From positions 19,829,748 to 19,893,747 of the forward strand of contig CM055902.1 in NCBI GenBank assembly GCA_029582155.1: DNA of 64,000 bases, in the 5' to 3' direction. This document shows, piece after piece, positions 34,150-45,620 of this stretch. The stretch is from Panopea generosa. Taxonomy: Eukaryota; Mollusca; Bivalvia; Adapedonta; Hiatellidae. Both the position numbers and the translations under genes were made by a program. Numbering within the stretch: the first letter of the stretch is position 1; each line of letters opens with the position of its first letter. The notes beneath the pieces are model-generated. The model was not told the origin of the DNA, ran no database searches, and was given only the letters and a program-made list of their open reading frames with translations.

Positions 34150-35575
34150 CATTTTTACTATTCAGATAGATTTCTACTACCGGTATATGATTGTAAAGAC
34201 AGATTTCTACTATAAACTTATATAGATATATTTCTACTATGTAATTGTAGACAGATTTCTACTATATAATTGTATAGTCAGATTGCTACTGTCTAGACAG
34301 ATTGCTACTGTGCAACTGTATAGACAGATTGCTACTGTTTAGAGAGATTGCTACTGTATAACTGTCTAGACAGATTGCTACTGTATAACTGTCTAGACAG
34401 ATTGCTACTGTTTAGAGAGATTGTTACTGTATAACTGTCTAGACAGATTGCTACTGTCTAGACAGATTGCTACTGTTTAGAGAGATTGTTACTGTATAAC
34501 TATCTAGAGAGATTGCTACTGTATAACTGTCTAGACAGATTGCTACTGTATAACTGTCTAGAGAGATTGCTACTGTTTAGACAGATTTCTTCTCTTTAGA
34601 GAGATTGCTACTGTATAAATGTCTAGACATATTGCTACTGTCTAGACAGATTGCTGCTGTAAAACTGTCTAAACTGATTGCTTCTGATTAGAGAGATTGC
34701 TACTGTTTAGACAGATTGCTTCTGTTTAGAGAGATTGCTACTGTATAACTGTATAGACAGATTGCTACTGTTTAGAGAGATTGTTACTGTTTAGACAGAA
34801 TGCTACTGTACAAATGTATAGACAGATTGCTACTGTCTAGACAGACTGCTAATGTATAACTTTCTACACAGCTTGCTACTGTTTAGAGAGATTGCTACTG
34901 TATAACCGTCTAGACAGATTGCTACTGTTTAGACTTATTTGCTACTGTTTAGACAAATTCCTATTGTTTAGACATATTGCTACTGTTTAGACAGATTGCT
35001 ACTGACTAGACAGACTGCTAATGTATAACTGTCTAGACAGATTGCTACTGTTTAAAGATTGCTACTGAATACCCGTCTAGACAGATTGCTACAGTTTAGA
35101 CTTATTGCTACTGTTTAGACAAATTCCTATTGTTTAGACAGATTGCTACTGTCTAGACAGACTGCTAAGCTATAACTACTGTCTAGACAGACTGCTGATC
35201 TATAACTGTCTGGACAGATTGCTACTGTTTAGAGAGATTGCTACTGTATAACCGTCTAGACAAATTGCTACTGTTTAGACAAATTCCTATTATTTAGACA
35301 TATTGCTACTGTTTACACAAATTGCTACTGTTTAGACAGATTGCTACTATAGACAGATTGCTACTGTTTAGACAGATTGCTACTATAGAGAGATTTCTAC
35401 TTTTTAGACAGATTGCCACTGTTTAAACAAATTGCCATTGTATAGACAGATTGCTACTGTATAACTGTCTAGACAGACTGCTACTGCTTAGACAGGTCAC
35501 TACTGTTTAGATATAATTCCTATTATTTAGACATATTGCTATAGTTTAGAAAGATCGCTACTATAGACAGACTGA
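34150..35575. repeat. compound 19/27-bp minisatellite rich in GTCTAGAC
   Basis: About 60 irregular units, either AGATTGCTACTGTTTAGAC (19 bp) or AGATTGCTACTGTATAACTG + TCTAGAC (27 bp). Many junctions contain the palindrome GTCTAGAC. Divergence rises towards both ends. Confidence 0.92.
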
Positions 35576-36764
35576 GTATTTTTATATAAATAAATTTAAT
35601 AATGCTAACTATCACAGAACAGTTCATATCAATACTAAAGTTGTATATTTGTAGTTTTACATACAGTAGTAAAAATGGCACATCCGAGAGAACACAGTAT
35701 TGAATTATTGTTGTTCAGCTGCCCCTTGTCCGGATACCTCTTGTTCTGTAACCCACTTGTTGTCACTATACCCTTTATTGTCTGGACACATCTTGTTGTT
35801 CAGATACTCCCAGAACTAAGCCAGTAAACATTTCCTTCCACTAGCTGGCATAATGACAAACAAATCAATGTCATTGCTAACAAACCTAAACCGTGGTGTT
35901 TTAACACATAACTATAGCAGCAAACAACAATTTTACAAACATTTTGGTTAATTATGATTGTTTAAACATAAAGTTGACATGGTTATTAATAGAAGACTGA
36001 TCTAATCCATGTATTTTGTCTGTGGAGTATCTGAAAATTTGAGAATATAACAAGTTTAAGATATATCACAATTTGAGATCTTCAGTAATGAATGTCATTA
36101 AATAGATAGACGATAAAGTTGGTTTCACTGAAGTATCATTTTTATTTGAATAAATGAGCACTAAAGGTTGCATGGCCATGTGGTGCGAAGCCACAAGGTG
36201 TGAAGCCATGAGGCATGAAACCACGAGGTGTGAACGAATCGTAAAGTGAACATGCCAAAATCAGTTTTCATATGTGAAATTTAATTGATACCTCACCCAA
36301 ACCAAAGAAAAATCTTTATTTATGATTGAAAGCAGTGAAAATACCTTTTATAATTTCACTAAACTGTTTAATAGTGACATTATCTATTATAATTTGCAAA
36401 GAAAATTCTTTTATTCATTGAGCATATAAAATAAAAAAAGTTTTATAATGTGTGACTGTGTACTAACCACACAGTTAATATCAACATTTAATTGTTACCT
36501 GACCTGAATGGTGGTAACCTTGTATTAAAGGGACACACTGTCATTTTGATAAATATTCACTTAATATTACTTCTAAAAATAGCACGCACACACATACATA
36601 TATATATACCATGTGTACAGAATTATGTTTCCTTTTAATTTCGAAAGGCAGATAACTGTTATAAATGGTTGAAAGTTATCATAATTTGCACATACATGGT
36701 CATATATGACAAAAAAGTAACAAACATTTTATTTTCAAAATTTTTTACCAGTTTGATAGCAAAA
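35576..36764. other. AT-rich spacer ending in repeat R
   Basis: No gene is seen. From about 36690 the sequence is the left flank of repeat R (compare 29594). Near 36165-36235 there is a short direct repeat of GGCGCGAAGCCA-like words (TGCGAAGCCACAAGGTGTGA, AAGCCATGAGGC). Confidence 0.4.
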
Positions 36765-38056
36765 CAAGAGGCCCAAGAGGGCCTGAGGATGCTCTACTGA
36801 CTCATAGTGGCCATAGCACTGTTTGAAATTCTACTATGCAATAAAAACATCGGGGCGGGGTCATTTTTAACTCTAGGGACACCATTTGAACAAATCTAAC
36901 AAAACTATAGTTGGTCATCATTACTACAAAAACATTTTGAAAATCTGTTGGACCGTTCATGAGAAGAAGATTTTTAAAGTTTTGGACTATTTTTAGTAAA
37001 GGTGGCCATCTTGAATTTCAGATCGAAATAAAAAATCTTCTGTATAGTCCTGACCCCTTAAGACATAGGAACCACGTCATTTTTACAAATCTTAACCCTT
37101 CTTTACCTAACAATGCTTTAGTGAAAATATAGGCAAAATTATTTCCATTTAAAAAAAAAATATATTATATTGACATGTGTCCCCTTATTGAACTCTCGGG
37201 GCAGGGTCATTTTTAACCCTAGGGACACCATTTGAACAAATCTAACAGAACTATAGTTGGTCATCATTACTACATCAACATTTTGAAAATCTGTTGGGCC
37301 GTTCATGAGAAGAAGATTTTTTAAGTTTTGGACTATTTTTAGTAATGGCGGCCATCTTGAATTTCAGATCGAAATAAAAAATCTTCTGTATAGTCTCCTA
37401 TGCAATAGAAACACCCATGTGAAGTTTCAGTTTAATTGATCTAGTGGTTTAAGACCAGATGAAAGAAAAAGAGAATTTTCTGTTTTCCAATAGTATCCCT
37501 ATGTAAAATTCTAAGATCCCTTACAGGGCCCCTATAAATTTTAGCCCCTAAATTCTTATCTGCAATCAAACCCCTACACATACGGATAATTTATGCCAGA
37601 TATGAACAAATCTGACATACCGGTTCTTAAGAAAAGGAATTTTGTAATTCCCAGTTTTTACCCTTTTAGGGCCCCTCCTGACCCCTTAAGACAGTGGAAT
37701 CCAGTCATTTTTACAAATCTGAACCTCCTTCACCACACAATGCTTCTGTGAAGATATAGGCAAAATCATTTCCATTTTAAAAAAAAAACACATAAACATT
37801 TTGAAAATCTGTTGGGTTGTTCATGAGAAGAAGATTTTTTAAGTTTTGGACTATTTTTAGTAACGGCGGCTATCTTGATTTTCAGATCGGAAAAAAAAAT
37901 CTGCTGTATAGTCTCCTATGCAATAGAAACACCCATGTGAAGTTTCAGTTTAATTGGCCTAGTGGTTTTAGAGAAAGTCATGCTAACAGACGACAGACGA
38001 CGGACAACAGACAACGTGCCATCGCATAAGCACTTCTGGCCTTTGGCCAGTAGAGC
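36765..38056 (+). mobile_element. hairpin-ended non-autonomous element (Helitron-like?), copy 1
   Basis: Begins CAAGAGGCCCAAGAGGGCCT (AGGCCC-AAGA-GGGCCT stem-loop) and ends CTGGCCTTTGGCCAGTAGAG + CTAA (CTGGCC-TTT-GGCCAG stem-loop). The boundaries are exact, because the same flanks are joined without it at 29652-29672. Inside, a ~190-bp module (GGGGTCATTTTTAAC, TAGTTGGTCATCATTACTAC, TGGACTATTTTTAGTAA) is repeated about three times (36845, 37198, 37790). A near-terminal hairpin followed by CTAA is the 3' signature of Helitron-type elements. The class remains an inference, as no Rep/helicase is present. Confidence 0.75.
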
Positions 38057-38168
38057 TAAAAATCCAATGAAATACCAATTAGCATTTTTTAAGAATTTTA
38101 TTCACAATTTCAGAACTAATAGTGTCTAGAAACTGACTATCATCTGGAAAAAAGAGTATCACATCTTA

Positions 38169-38372
38169 GGCTTTTATAAATTAATCGCTAGATTATCCTC
38201 CAATTTTTTCTTAAAAAGGGGGAGAGGTGGTGGTGGTGGTGGTGGTGGTGGTGAGGGGGGGGGGGGGGGGGGGAGAATTTTCTGTTTTCTTTTTAATTTA
38301 AAAAGAGTCGAGGAGGCATGAAAATTAAGGGGTGTGCAGGGATGATAATCTAGCAATTAATTCATCATGGCC
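38169..38372. mobile_element. 204-bp MITE with TIR, copy 2
   Basis: Same family as 32261-32468. Left TIR GGCTTTTATAAATTAATCGC, right end ATTAATTCATCATGGCC, flanked by TTA (38166-38168 and 38373-38375). It has inserted within the right flank of repeat R. Its middle has been replaced by a (GGT)n tract (38226-38252) and a G run (about 38255-38273). Confidence 0.82.
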
Positions 38373-38451
38373 TTATATTGGCTATCACCTTAAAATTGGT
38401 ATCCTCTTAAACTAGTCTTAATACATTAAAATGATTATCATCTTTAATCAT

Positions 38452-38916
38452 CTTAAAGGAAATATACCAGGATTTTTCAAAATTTTAAAATTGGCTTTTA
38501 TTCCGAATATATCATTAATCATGCCAAAATAATATATTGAAAAGGGATTTCCTAACTTGGGCCACATGCCTAGTTTAGAGTAAAATAGATTTCCTGCTTA
38601 AAATTGCAACATATTTTGTGATATATTAAACGAGTCGCGTGATTTCATTTTGATCAGTTAAACAGGCTTACACAGTAAAATTGTTTCATCTAAGAAAGAG
38701 TCTGAATGATGATTTGAGGGTTATCAAGTTGTTTTTAAATGCTGTCTATTTTTAGAATGAGGACTTCATTTCAGGTTTACCACTACAATTTAATATATTA
38801 ATTTTGTCACCTTTTTGGATTTGACATACAAAAGCATTGGACATTTTATCCATTTTAAAAATGATTTCATTCTTGAAGACATTTATAGTGTTTTTTCCTG
38901 ATATCCCCCTTTTAAA
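38452..38916 (-). mobile_element. TTTAAAGGGA inverted-repeat element, reversed copy
   Basis: Inverted relative to 33373-33934. Starts CTTAAAGGAAATATACCAGG and ends TTTTTTCCTGATATCCCCCT + TTTAAAC. Shares CCAAAATAATATATTGAAAA and TTTCCTAACTTGGGCCACAT with the copy at 51846. Confidence 0.82.
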
Positions 38917-39885
38917 CTGAATGTCATCACAAACTGAGTTGTACGTTAAATTGAGAACCATCCTACATGGACATCATTTAAACTTTGAATTATCTTTAAC
39001 TGAATATCCTATAATTATAATAAACTGAGTACCCGTATCTAAAATTGAGAAGTACTTAAGCTAAATATCTAGACATGAGAATTTTTTTAAACTGAGTATT
39101 ACGCCTTTGAAATCATTTTCTTTTATATCACGAATCTACTTTCTAATTTATTATGTTTTAAGTGGTTACAGGGTTGCAAGTTACCATACAGCCAAATAAA
39201 TATAAGTAAATATAATTAGATATAAGAGTTAGTGCCAATATTAACAAGCATAGAAGTGCAAACTACATTGTTAGTTAATTGGGGAGAAAGGAAACATGTC
39301 ACCCTTTAAAGAAAACACGAAATGTTTTCGGAAGTTTAGCCGAGTCAGTTCATATTCAGTGAAATAGCTTACATTGAGCTAAAGTTATGATAATCTACAA
39401 TTTGATACAAGTTACCATGAAAGCTATGCTAACTTGATATTATTGCACAATATTCTGATTTGTATATAATTAGGTATAGATGTTGTATCGACATGAAAAA
39501 TATTTTATTAAAATATATCAGTTTATATAATTCTATAAGTTGTTGAGAATAGGAGGTCCTGAAATACCTATACATGACAAACACCTTGACAAGCTATTTA
39601 ATTGATCCGACGTGAGAATGACTATCATTCTTCCCACTTGCAACGTGGAATTGTTTGTCCAGTATATAAAATGTAAGGTTTACTTTGACAGTTTGTTTGT
39701 CTAAAGAAAATGGTGGCAAAGCAATCAATAACGATCACTGATTGGACTATCGACTTGTTTGACTGACAGCGCATGTCAGGTCGATTCTATAGGCAGTAAT
39801 TGTTGAGAATCATTTAACCCTGATATACTCTGCACTCAGTTTCTGTACCCTCAAAATACTTGTAACTTGGTAACCATAAGTAGGA
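38917..39885. other. AT-rich spacer, no gene seen
   Basis: Nothing that can be supported. Confidence 0.4.
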
Positions 39886-40345
39886 GAGAAGGTAGGAAAA
39901 GAATTAGCTACCCTCCACCCCACAGGAAAGAATTGGAGGAGGAGTTAAGAATCAACTAGCCAATCTATCACCACCCCACAGGAAAGAATCAACCTGGGGG
40001 AGGAGTTAAGAATCAACTAGCCAATCTATCACCACCCACAGGAAAGAATCAACCTGGGGGAGGAGTTAAGAATCAACTAGCCAATCTATCACCACCCCAC
40101 AGGAAAGAATCAACCTGGGGGAGGAGTTAAGAATCAGCTAGCCATTTTGACCCCACCCCACAGGAAAGAATCAACTTGGAGGAGGAGTTAAGAATCAGCT
40201 AGCCAATCCCCTCTACCCCACAGGAAATAATATACTTGGGGGAGGAGATAAGAATCAACTAGCCAATCTATCACCATCCCACAGGAAATAATCAACTTGG
40301 GGAAGGAGTTAAGAATCAGCTGGCTAATTTCTTTTCCTAGCTAAT
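39886..40345. repeat. 61-bp minisatellite, 7 copies
   Basis: Unit of 60-62 bp with CCCCACAGGAAAGAATCAAC and GGAGGAGTTAAGAATCAACT. The first copy is truncated. The three central copies are almost identical and the outer ones diverged. Confidence 0.93.
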
Positions 40346-41132
40346 GAAATTTTCAGACAGAGCAAAAATGAACTCTTTGTATGTTAGAGACCAAACGATC
40401 ATTGTGATAAAGTGTTTCAAGGAAGAAGTTTAAACCAATGCTTTAAGTCAGATTAGATCATATTGATGATGCTGTAATATTAACCAAAAGGACCATTCTA
40501 TAAAAGGTGAAACCAGCTGGCACTTAAACATACTAAAAGCACTAACAATTTAAAAAGTACTTGTTACTATGGCAACAGAGTTTTGACAATAGCAACAAAG
40601 CATGCAAAGGTCAGGACTTACAAGTGCACATCTGACCTGCCCTTTTTTATCATCTGGAAAAGTACTTCATGTAAAGCTGCAAATGATACAAACATTTGTA
40701 AGATTTTAAAATGGCATGATAATGGGAAACGAAATTGCTGTAACAAGGGAGATGTGGACAAAATTAAACCCCCTCTAAATGTCCAGACATAATTTTTAAT
40801 TATCTTTTTATAGCAACACATATCTTTATATATTGAAAACAAACGAACTGAATACATTGTTGATATCTATCAAAATGTCAAAAAATCATTATTCTCTCCT
40901 ATTTTATCATATTTGAATTTATGTCAAATATACCAGTCAGTGCAGGCTGATGTCAATGAAGAAATCAAGTTTGAAACTTAAAATCAATTTTTTTTAAGCA
41001 TATTCGGCAGAAGTGCATGTCAACAGATAAATTTTCCTTTCATACAGATATATTAAAAGAAAATTTTCATTTTAAAACTACTTTCCAAATTGAACAGTTC
41101 AGTAATTAATATTGATGAATATGAATTAATTG
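40346..41132. other. downstream of ALDH3 last exon c; no exon recognised
   Basis: If the donor-like GTAAAT after exon c is used, a further exon should lie here or beyond, but none is recognisable. The small ORFs at 40583-40857 show no domain. Confidence 0.4.
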
Positions 41133-41277
41133 TTAATTTACCTTCAATAAAACAGCAAACAATGTTCCAAAAAAGAAGTAAGGTGCCAAGGATATTAGAC
41201 CAGTCTTTTTAATGTGCTTTTTTGTGAGCCAGTTCACCCTTATGGCCTTTTGATCAGTAAATGGAGGATAGCGGATT
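41133..41277 (-). CDS. ALDH3 alternative last exon c (hydrophobic tail anchor)
   Basis: 145 bp to the stop TAA, with the best acceptor of the three (TTTTTTCTCTTCAACAG). With AA from the shared exon it gives K, then IRYPPFTDQKAIRVNWLTKK, HIKKTG and LISLAPYFFFGTLFAVLLKV, N. The last ~20 residues are hydrophobic after a basic cluster, the layout of a C-terminal ER tail anchor as in vertebrate ALDH3A2. After ...VLLK there is a donor-like AAG|GTAAAT, so the exon might also splice on. Human ALDH3A2 likewise has an alternative end after its ...VLVK. Confidence 0.88.
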
Positions 41278-42090
41278 CTGTTGAAGAGAAAAAAATTTTT
41301 TGGATACGAGGTCACATGCCATTATTAAAGGGTACATGTATGTTTGTATCTATCACAGCTATTCAAATAAATACCTTACAAGAAGAACTAAGGGTTGTTC
41401 ATAGAGTCAATAGATAACATGCACTACTGCAGACTTAAATACATGACTACGATGAAATCTCGAGAAGAAATTATTTTTCTAAAGGGCTGTTCATCAAATT
41501 CACTGAAGTTAGCTGAAAGCTCTGCAAAGTTAGATTACATATAAAGAGAGTTAAAAAAAGGTATAGGCATTCTGGTGTGGTTAACAAAAAGTCCATAGAC
41601 ACAATTTAACTGATTTCCAGTCTCTAACAACAACCCTCAGTACTGCTTCTACTAAGGAAATGGACTCAAGTGTAATCCATAGAAGTTCTGAGTTTTTTTT
41701 GAGTTACGATAAAATAAACTAGCCGAAACGCCAATGAAGTTCTACTGTATTTATAATTAATTAGAGAATTGATTCTGTTTTGTTGCATTTTGTTTTTTTA
41801 CCATTCGCGAGAGCTTTATTTTCTGCCATTGTCTATGAACATTTTGTTAGTATAAGCAGTTGTTTTACAACACAAAAAGCAAAGCAAAACAATAGCACAC
41901 ATATATATAGCCACAAGAAATAAACACTACCAGTATTTCTTTCTTTTTAAAAACCCGAACTAATTTTACCTTTGAACATGTACCACAGTTTATTTTGTAA
42001 AAAAAACCCACAATTACTATTGTTTTGCAGTTAATTTTGTTATATCCAACATTTACTTTCCATATACCATATGATTTTTTTTAAGACTAA
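41278..42090. other. ALDH3 intron before exon c; no named feature
   Basis: AT-rich with several homopolymer runs. Short ORFs have no domain. Confidence 0.4.
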
Positions 42091-42362
42091 AGTACCACAG
42101 TACATTCGTTATGTAGACTAGATACATTTGTAGACCATTTACATTTCTGTACCACAGTTACATTTTGTTAGGTAGACAAAATACATTTCTGTACCACAGT
42201 TACATTTCTGTACCACAGTTACATTTCTGTACCACAGTTACATTTTGTTATGTAGACAAAATACGTTTGTAGACCATTTACATTTCTGTACCACAGTTAC
42301 ATTTTGTTATGTAGACAAAATACGTTTGTAGACCATTTACATTTCTGTACCACAGTTTACTT
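42090..42362. repeat. compound minisatellite (19 bp and ~60 bp units)
   Basis: ACATTTCTGTACCACAGTT (19 bp) is repeated, interleaved with ACATTTTGTTATGTAGACAA and AATACGTTTGTAGACCATTT blocks. About 7 short units and 4 long blocks. Confidence 0.88.
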
Positions 42363-42661
42363 TGTTAAGAACATCAATTATATTATAATACATTTTTAAA
42401 ATTCACTTTCCCAATTATTTTTGTTATACTTCAAAAGATTTGTTACTTTTTTTAATCTCCCAATATAGATTACCAACATTTAATTTTTATAAATATCTTA
42501 TTTGTTTTTTTCTTTTCTGAATTTCTGCGTAATGAAATGAAGAAAGTGTATAAAACAACCTGAATTAATTATATTTTCAAGATTTAAAGACCATAATTCA
42601 GACAAAAGTTATCTAAATTGCAGTGTTGAAGAATTTGTCTAAAATATTATGATCCAATAAA

Positions 42662-43380
42662 CAAGAGGCCCAAGAATTGCTCTACTGGTGACAGATGAAC
42701 ATTTCAGGATATGTTTTCTGCAGGTTTCTCTTCAACAAATCTTTTAGGAGACCACCATGCAATGCTACAATTAAAATATCTAATGTCTAGGCCTTGAACT
42801 TTCAGAGAAAATGTAAAATTTCGCTTAAAATGTGCTTATAAGCAGGGACATTTGTGGTCGAATCACGCTGGTTCAAGAGCATGTCTGTAATCTTGTGGTT
42901 ACATCACTACTGTGCTAGTTTGGTTAAGATACAATGAAAAATGGGGATGTTATTGTGTCTACAGAAGTTTTCTTATATAACTCTATGTAAAACACTGACC
43001 TTTGTGGAACCCCCAAATTTGATTTCAGGGACCTCAACTCAACAAATCTTTTAAGGGACCTCAATGCAATGCTACATGTAAAATATCTAAGGTCTGGGCC
43101 TCAAACTTTCAGAGAAAATGTTTTTAGAGTTTCTCTTAAAATGTGATTATTAGCCCTGTTGCGGGGGCATTTGTTGTCAGATCATGCTGGTTCAAAAACT
43201 TATTCAAGATCTTGTCCTTATATAACTGCTGTGTAAGTTTGGTTAAGATTTAATGAAAACTGAAGGTTCTATCATGTCTACAAGAGAAAGATTAACAGAC
43301 AGATGACGGACGGACAGATGGATGGAAGACAGACAATTTACCATGACATAAGCCCTGCTGGCCTTTGGCCAGTAAAGCTA
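42662..43380 (+). mobile_element. hairpin-ended non-autonomous element, copy 2
   Basis: Same ends as 36765-38056: CAAGAGGCCCAAGAATTGCT at the left (hairpin partly lost), CTGGCCTTTGGCCAGTAAAG + CTAA at the right. It contains the typical purine-rich AGACAGATGACGGACGGACA stretch before the right end. The interior differs from copy 1, with its own duplicated module (about 42725-42900 versus 43025-43210). It lies in the ALDH3 intron between exons b and c. Confidence 0.75.
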
Positions 43381-43651
43381 ACATTGCTGAAAGTTAACAG
43401 ACCCTTTTGACTCATGTGAGCAACATATTTATACTATTAAGATTTTTTAAGAATTTGAAAAATGAAGAATCCATTAAATGTTTTATCAAAGATGTTTCGT
43501 TTTTCATTCCCAAAATCCAAAGGATAGTGCACAGTGCAAACACATGCATATCATCAGATGTCTGTATATATTGGGTATTATATTGTGTATTAAGCCAACC
43601 ATTAGTGTTTCCATGGTAACACAACAGAATAAAATCCTATACCTATACAGG

Positions 43652-43760
43652 TCAGGCGATAGTGCAAGATCCTGTCTCACTATTCCTCGGCTTTTTCGCA
43701 TGTCCTTGTAAAATTTTGATGGCAGTCATCTTGCCATTTGTGAACGGTGGATAGCGGACA
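43652..43760 (-). CDS. ALDH3 alternative last exon b (CAAX-type end)
   Basis: 109 bp to the stop, preceded by GGTAATTGTTGTAG. With AA from the shared exon it gives N, then VRYPPFTNGKMTAIKILQGH and AKKPRNSETGSCTIA, stop TGA. The last four residues CTIA fit a CAAX prenylation signal, preceded by a basic stretch (KKPR). Mammalian ALDH3B enzymes end similarly (CTLL) and are lipid-anchored. This isoform is therefore predicted to be lipid-modified and membrane-attached; that is inference from the motif. Confidence 0.85.
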
Positions 43761-44029
43761 CTACAACAATTACCGACTACATTTACAGATAATTAAGAAA
43801 GTATTGAAGGTCATTTTGTTTGATAATCTGCAGCTCAAAGGTCATACAATGTCACAATATGTACGTAATGCATTCAGAGAAATATTTATTGTTAGTAGTC
43901 CAGCTAGTGTAACATATTGCATGTCTCTAAGAAACCTTTTAATGATTTTTATAGACAGCAGATCGGATATCCAAATAATAACAAAACTGTCCATTCACGA
44001 CTTATTTGATCAGGCTAGCAGTCCAGCTA

Positions 44030-44090
44030 GCTCAGGTGGTAAAGCATTCACCTTGTCAGGGAAAGGGTTCACAATTGCTTCATATTTTTC
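44030..44090 (+). mobile_element. tRNA-like SINE head, fragment
   Basis: GTCCAGCTAGCTCAGGTGGT has a good A box (TAGCTCAGGTGG), and GGGTTCACAATTGC resembles a B box with the wrong last bases. The anticodon arm does not fold cleanly, so this is a SINE fragment and not a tRNA gene. It lies in the intron between exons a and b. Confidence 0.55.
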
Positions 44091-44462
44091 TCTCTGAAAG
44101 GTAGCGTACAAACTGTGACATAATATACCACATTCCAAAGGCACGTACAGTGTACATGGTGTCACTCATAAATTTACATCTGTAGTAACCAATGAACAAA
44201 GCTATGATTCTGTTTCCTTCATTTGCTTACCAATTATCTCCCCTGCACTGAATTATTGTTATTACATAAATACACCACCTAAATATCTGAAAGCTAAAGT
44301 CACAATAACATATCAACATATCAACAACAGTTTCTTTCACATGCTTGTATGAACATGGGACAAAACAATACAAGTACTGTGCTGTGTGTTAGTGCAAGGT
44401 AGGCATTTGTAAGCATGGGAAAAAAACAGAGTAGCTGTTACTGAATAAGCGTTACCTTCAAA

Positions 44463-44571
44463 TCACCAGAAATATGACAGAATCCCTCCAGATGATTTGG
44501 GTTTCTTTCCATAACCTAAAAGCCAGTCTATGACTGTTTTCTTTTTATCGGTGAACGGTGGGTACCTGATC
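44463..44571 (-). CDS. ALDH3 alternative last exon a (no membrane motif)
   Basis: 109 bp to the stop, preceded by AATATTGATAG (weak polypyrimidine tract). With AA from the shared exon it gives K, then IRYPPFTDKKKTVIDWLLGY and GKKPKSSGGILSYFW, stop TGA. RYPPFT is the conserved ALDH3 C-terminal block, so this is a genuine ALDH3 end and not a chance ORF. The basic tail has neither a CAAX box nor a clear transmembrane segment, so a cytosolic or weakly associated form is inferred. It is exactly as long as exon b. Confidence 0.85.
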
Positions 44572-45009
44572 CTATCAATATTTCAAACACTGCTTAGCAA
44601 ACAGAATACATTTCCTATGTCATAGACAATTAAAGGGACGAGTACAGATAAAGCATCAAGATTCATACATAGTATGCCAGCGACCAGAATGTTCACATAT
44701 TTTATTTTAATTTTCACTGATCATTTAATTTTTCAAATTTTGCTGACAAACTCTCAACTCTGGAAAAATATAAATAAATATGCTTATACTGACAAATGTC
44801 AACAACAGATTAGGTAGATAATGGAAACAGGTGTATATTGGCTCTTGGTGGTTTTAATCAGATGGGCTTATGAACTTGTCTGAATTCAATCAATGACATT
44901 TTGACTTGACCCTACACCAGTGAACACCAACAGCTCATCCTTTTTTGTCAGTACACCGTGTCAGTTCGGGAACATCTCCTAGATACTAGTATTATAGTTA
45001 TATATGCAT

Positions 45010-45620
45010 TGACTGGTGAGGATCCAATGAGAACTCTAGTACTTGAGTAACCATAAGGTCAAATTAAGCATTTTTTTACAATTAAAGGGCCACAACTCAA
45101 ATATTTATTATCCAATTTGGCCATTTCAAGAACTTATTTGAAATATTATGGTTATATAAGTATTGCATAAGTTTGGTGAGGATCCATTGAGAACGCGGAT
45201 ACTTAAGTGTACAAGGGTCAATTAATTTTGACGATTCAAGGGTCACAACTCTGACATTAATTGCTGATTTGGCCATTTTGAGAAGACAAAATTACTGTGG
45301 TGAAGACCAAATGAAAACTGAAGTATTCGACAATTGCCAACATTAATCATCCGATCTATTGGCCAATTAAAAAATTTATAATCATTATCCTATTTGACCA
45401 GTTCCATAACTTGCCCAAGATATTGTGGCATTTATGTAAATGTAGTGTAAGTTTTGTGAAAATCCAATGAAAACGCAGGTGCTAGAATGCATACAACATA
45501 AAAGTTAACAGGGTGCATCTGAATAGCTTGTTTTGGGCTTTGCTTATGTTGTATAACTTCTGTATAAGTTTAATGGGGGTGAAATGAAAAATACACACTG
45601 GTGAAATATAGCAATTTTCA
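45010..45620 (+). repeat. mollusc-type interspersed repeat with internal modules
   Basis: The phrase family AAGGGCCACAACTC / AAGGGTCACAACTCTGACAT and GGTGAGGATCCAATGAGAAC recurs three times (about 45020, 45170 and 45300-45480). It is non-coding and sits in the intron before exon a. Confidence 0.5.

Noticed and set aside
43747..44097. 116-codon plus ORF overlapping ALDH3 exon b
   Set aside because: It runs antisense across the intron and a tRNA-like SINE fragment. There is no recognisable domain, and the exon on the other strand has clear homology.
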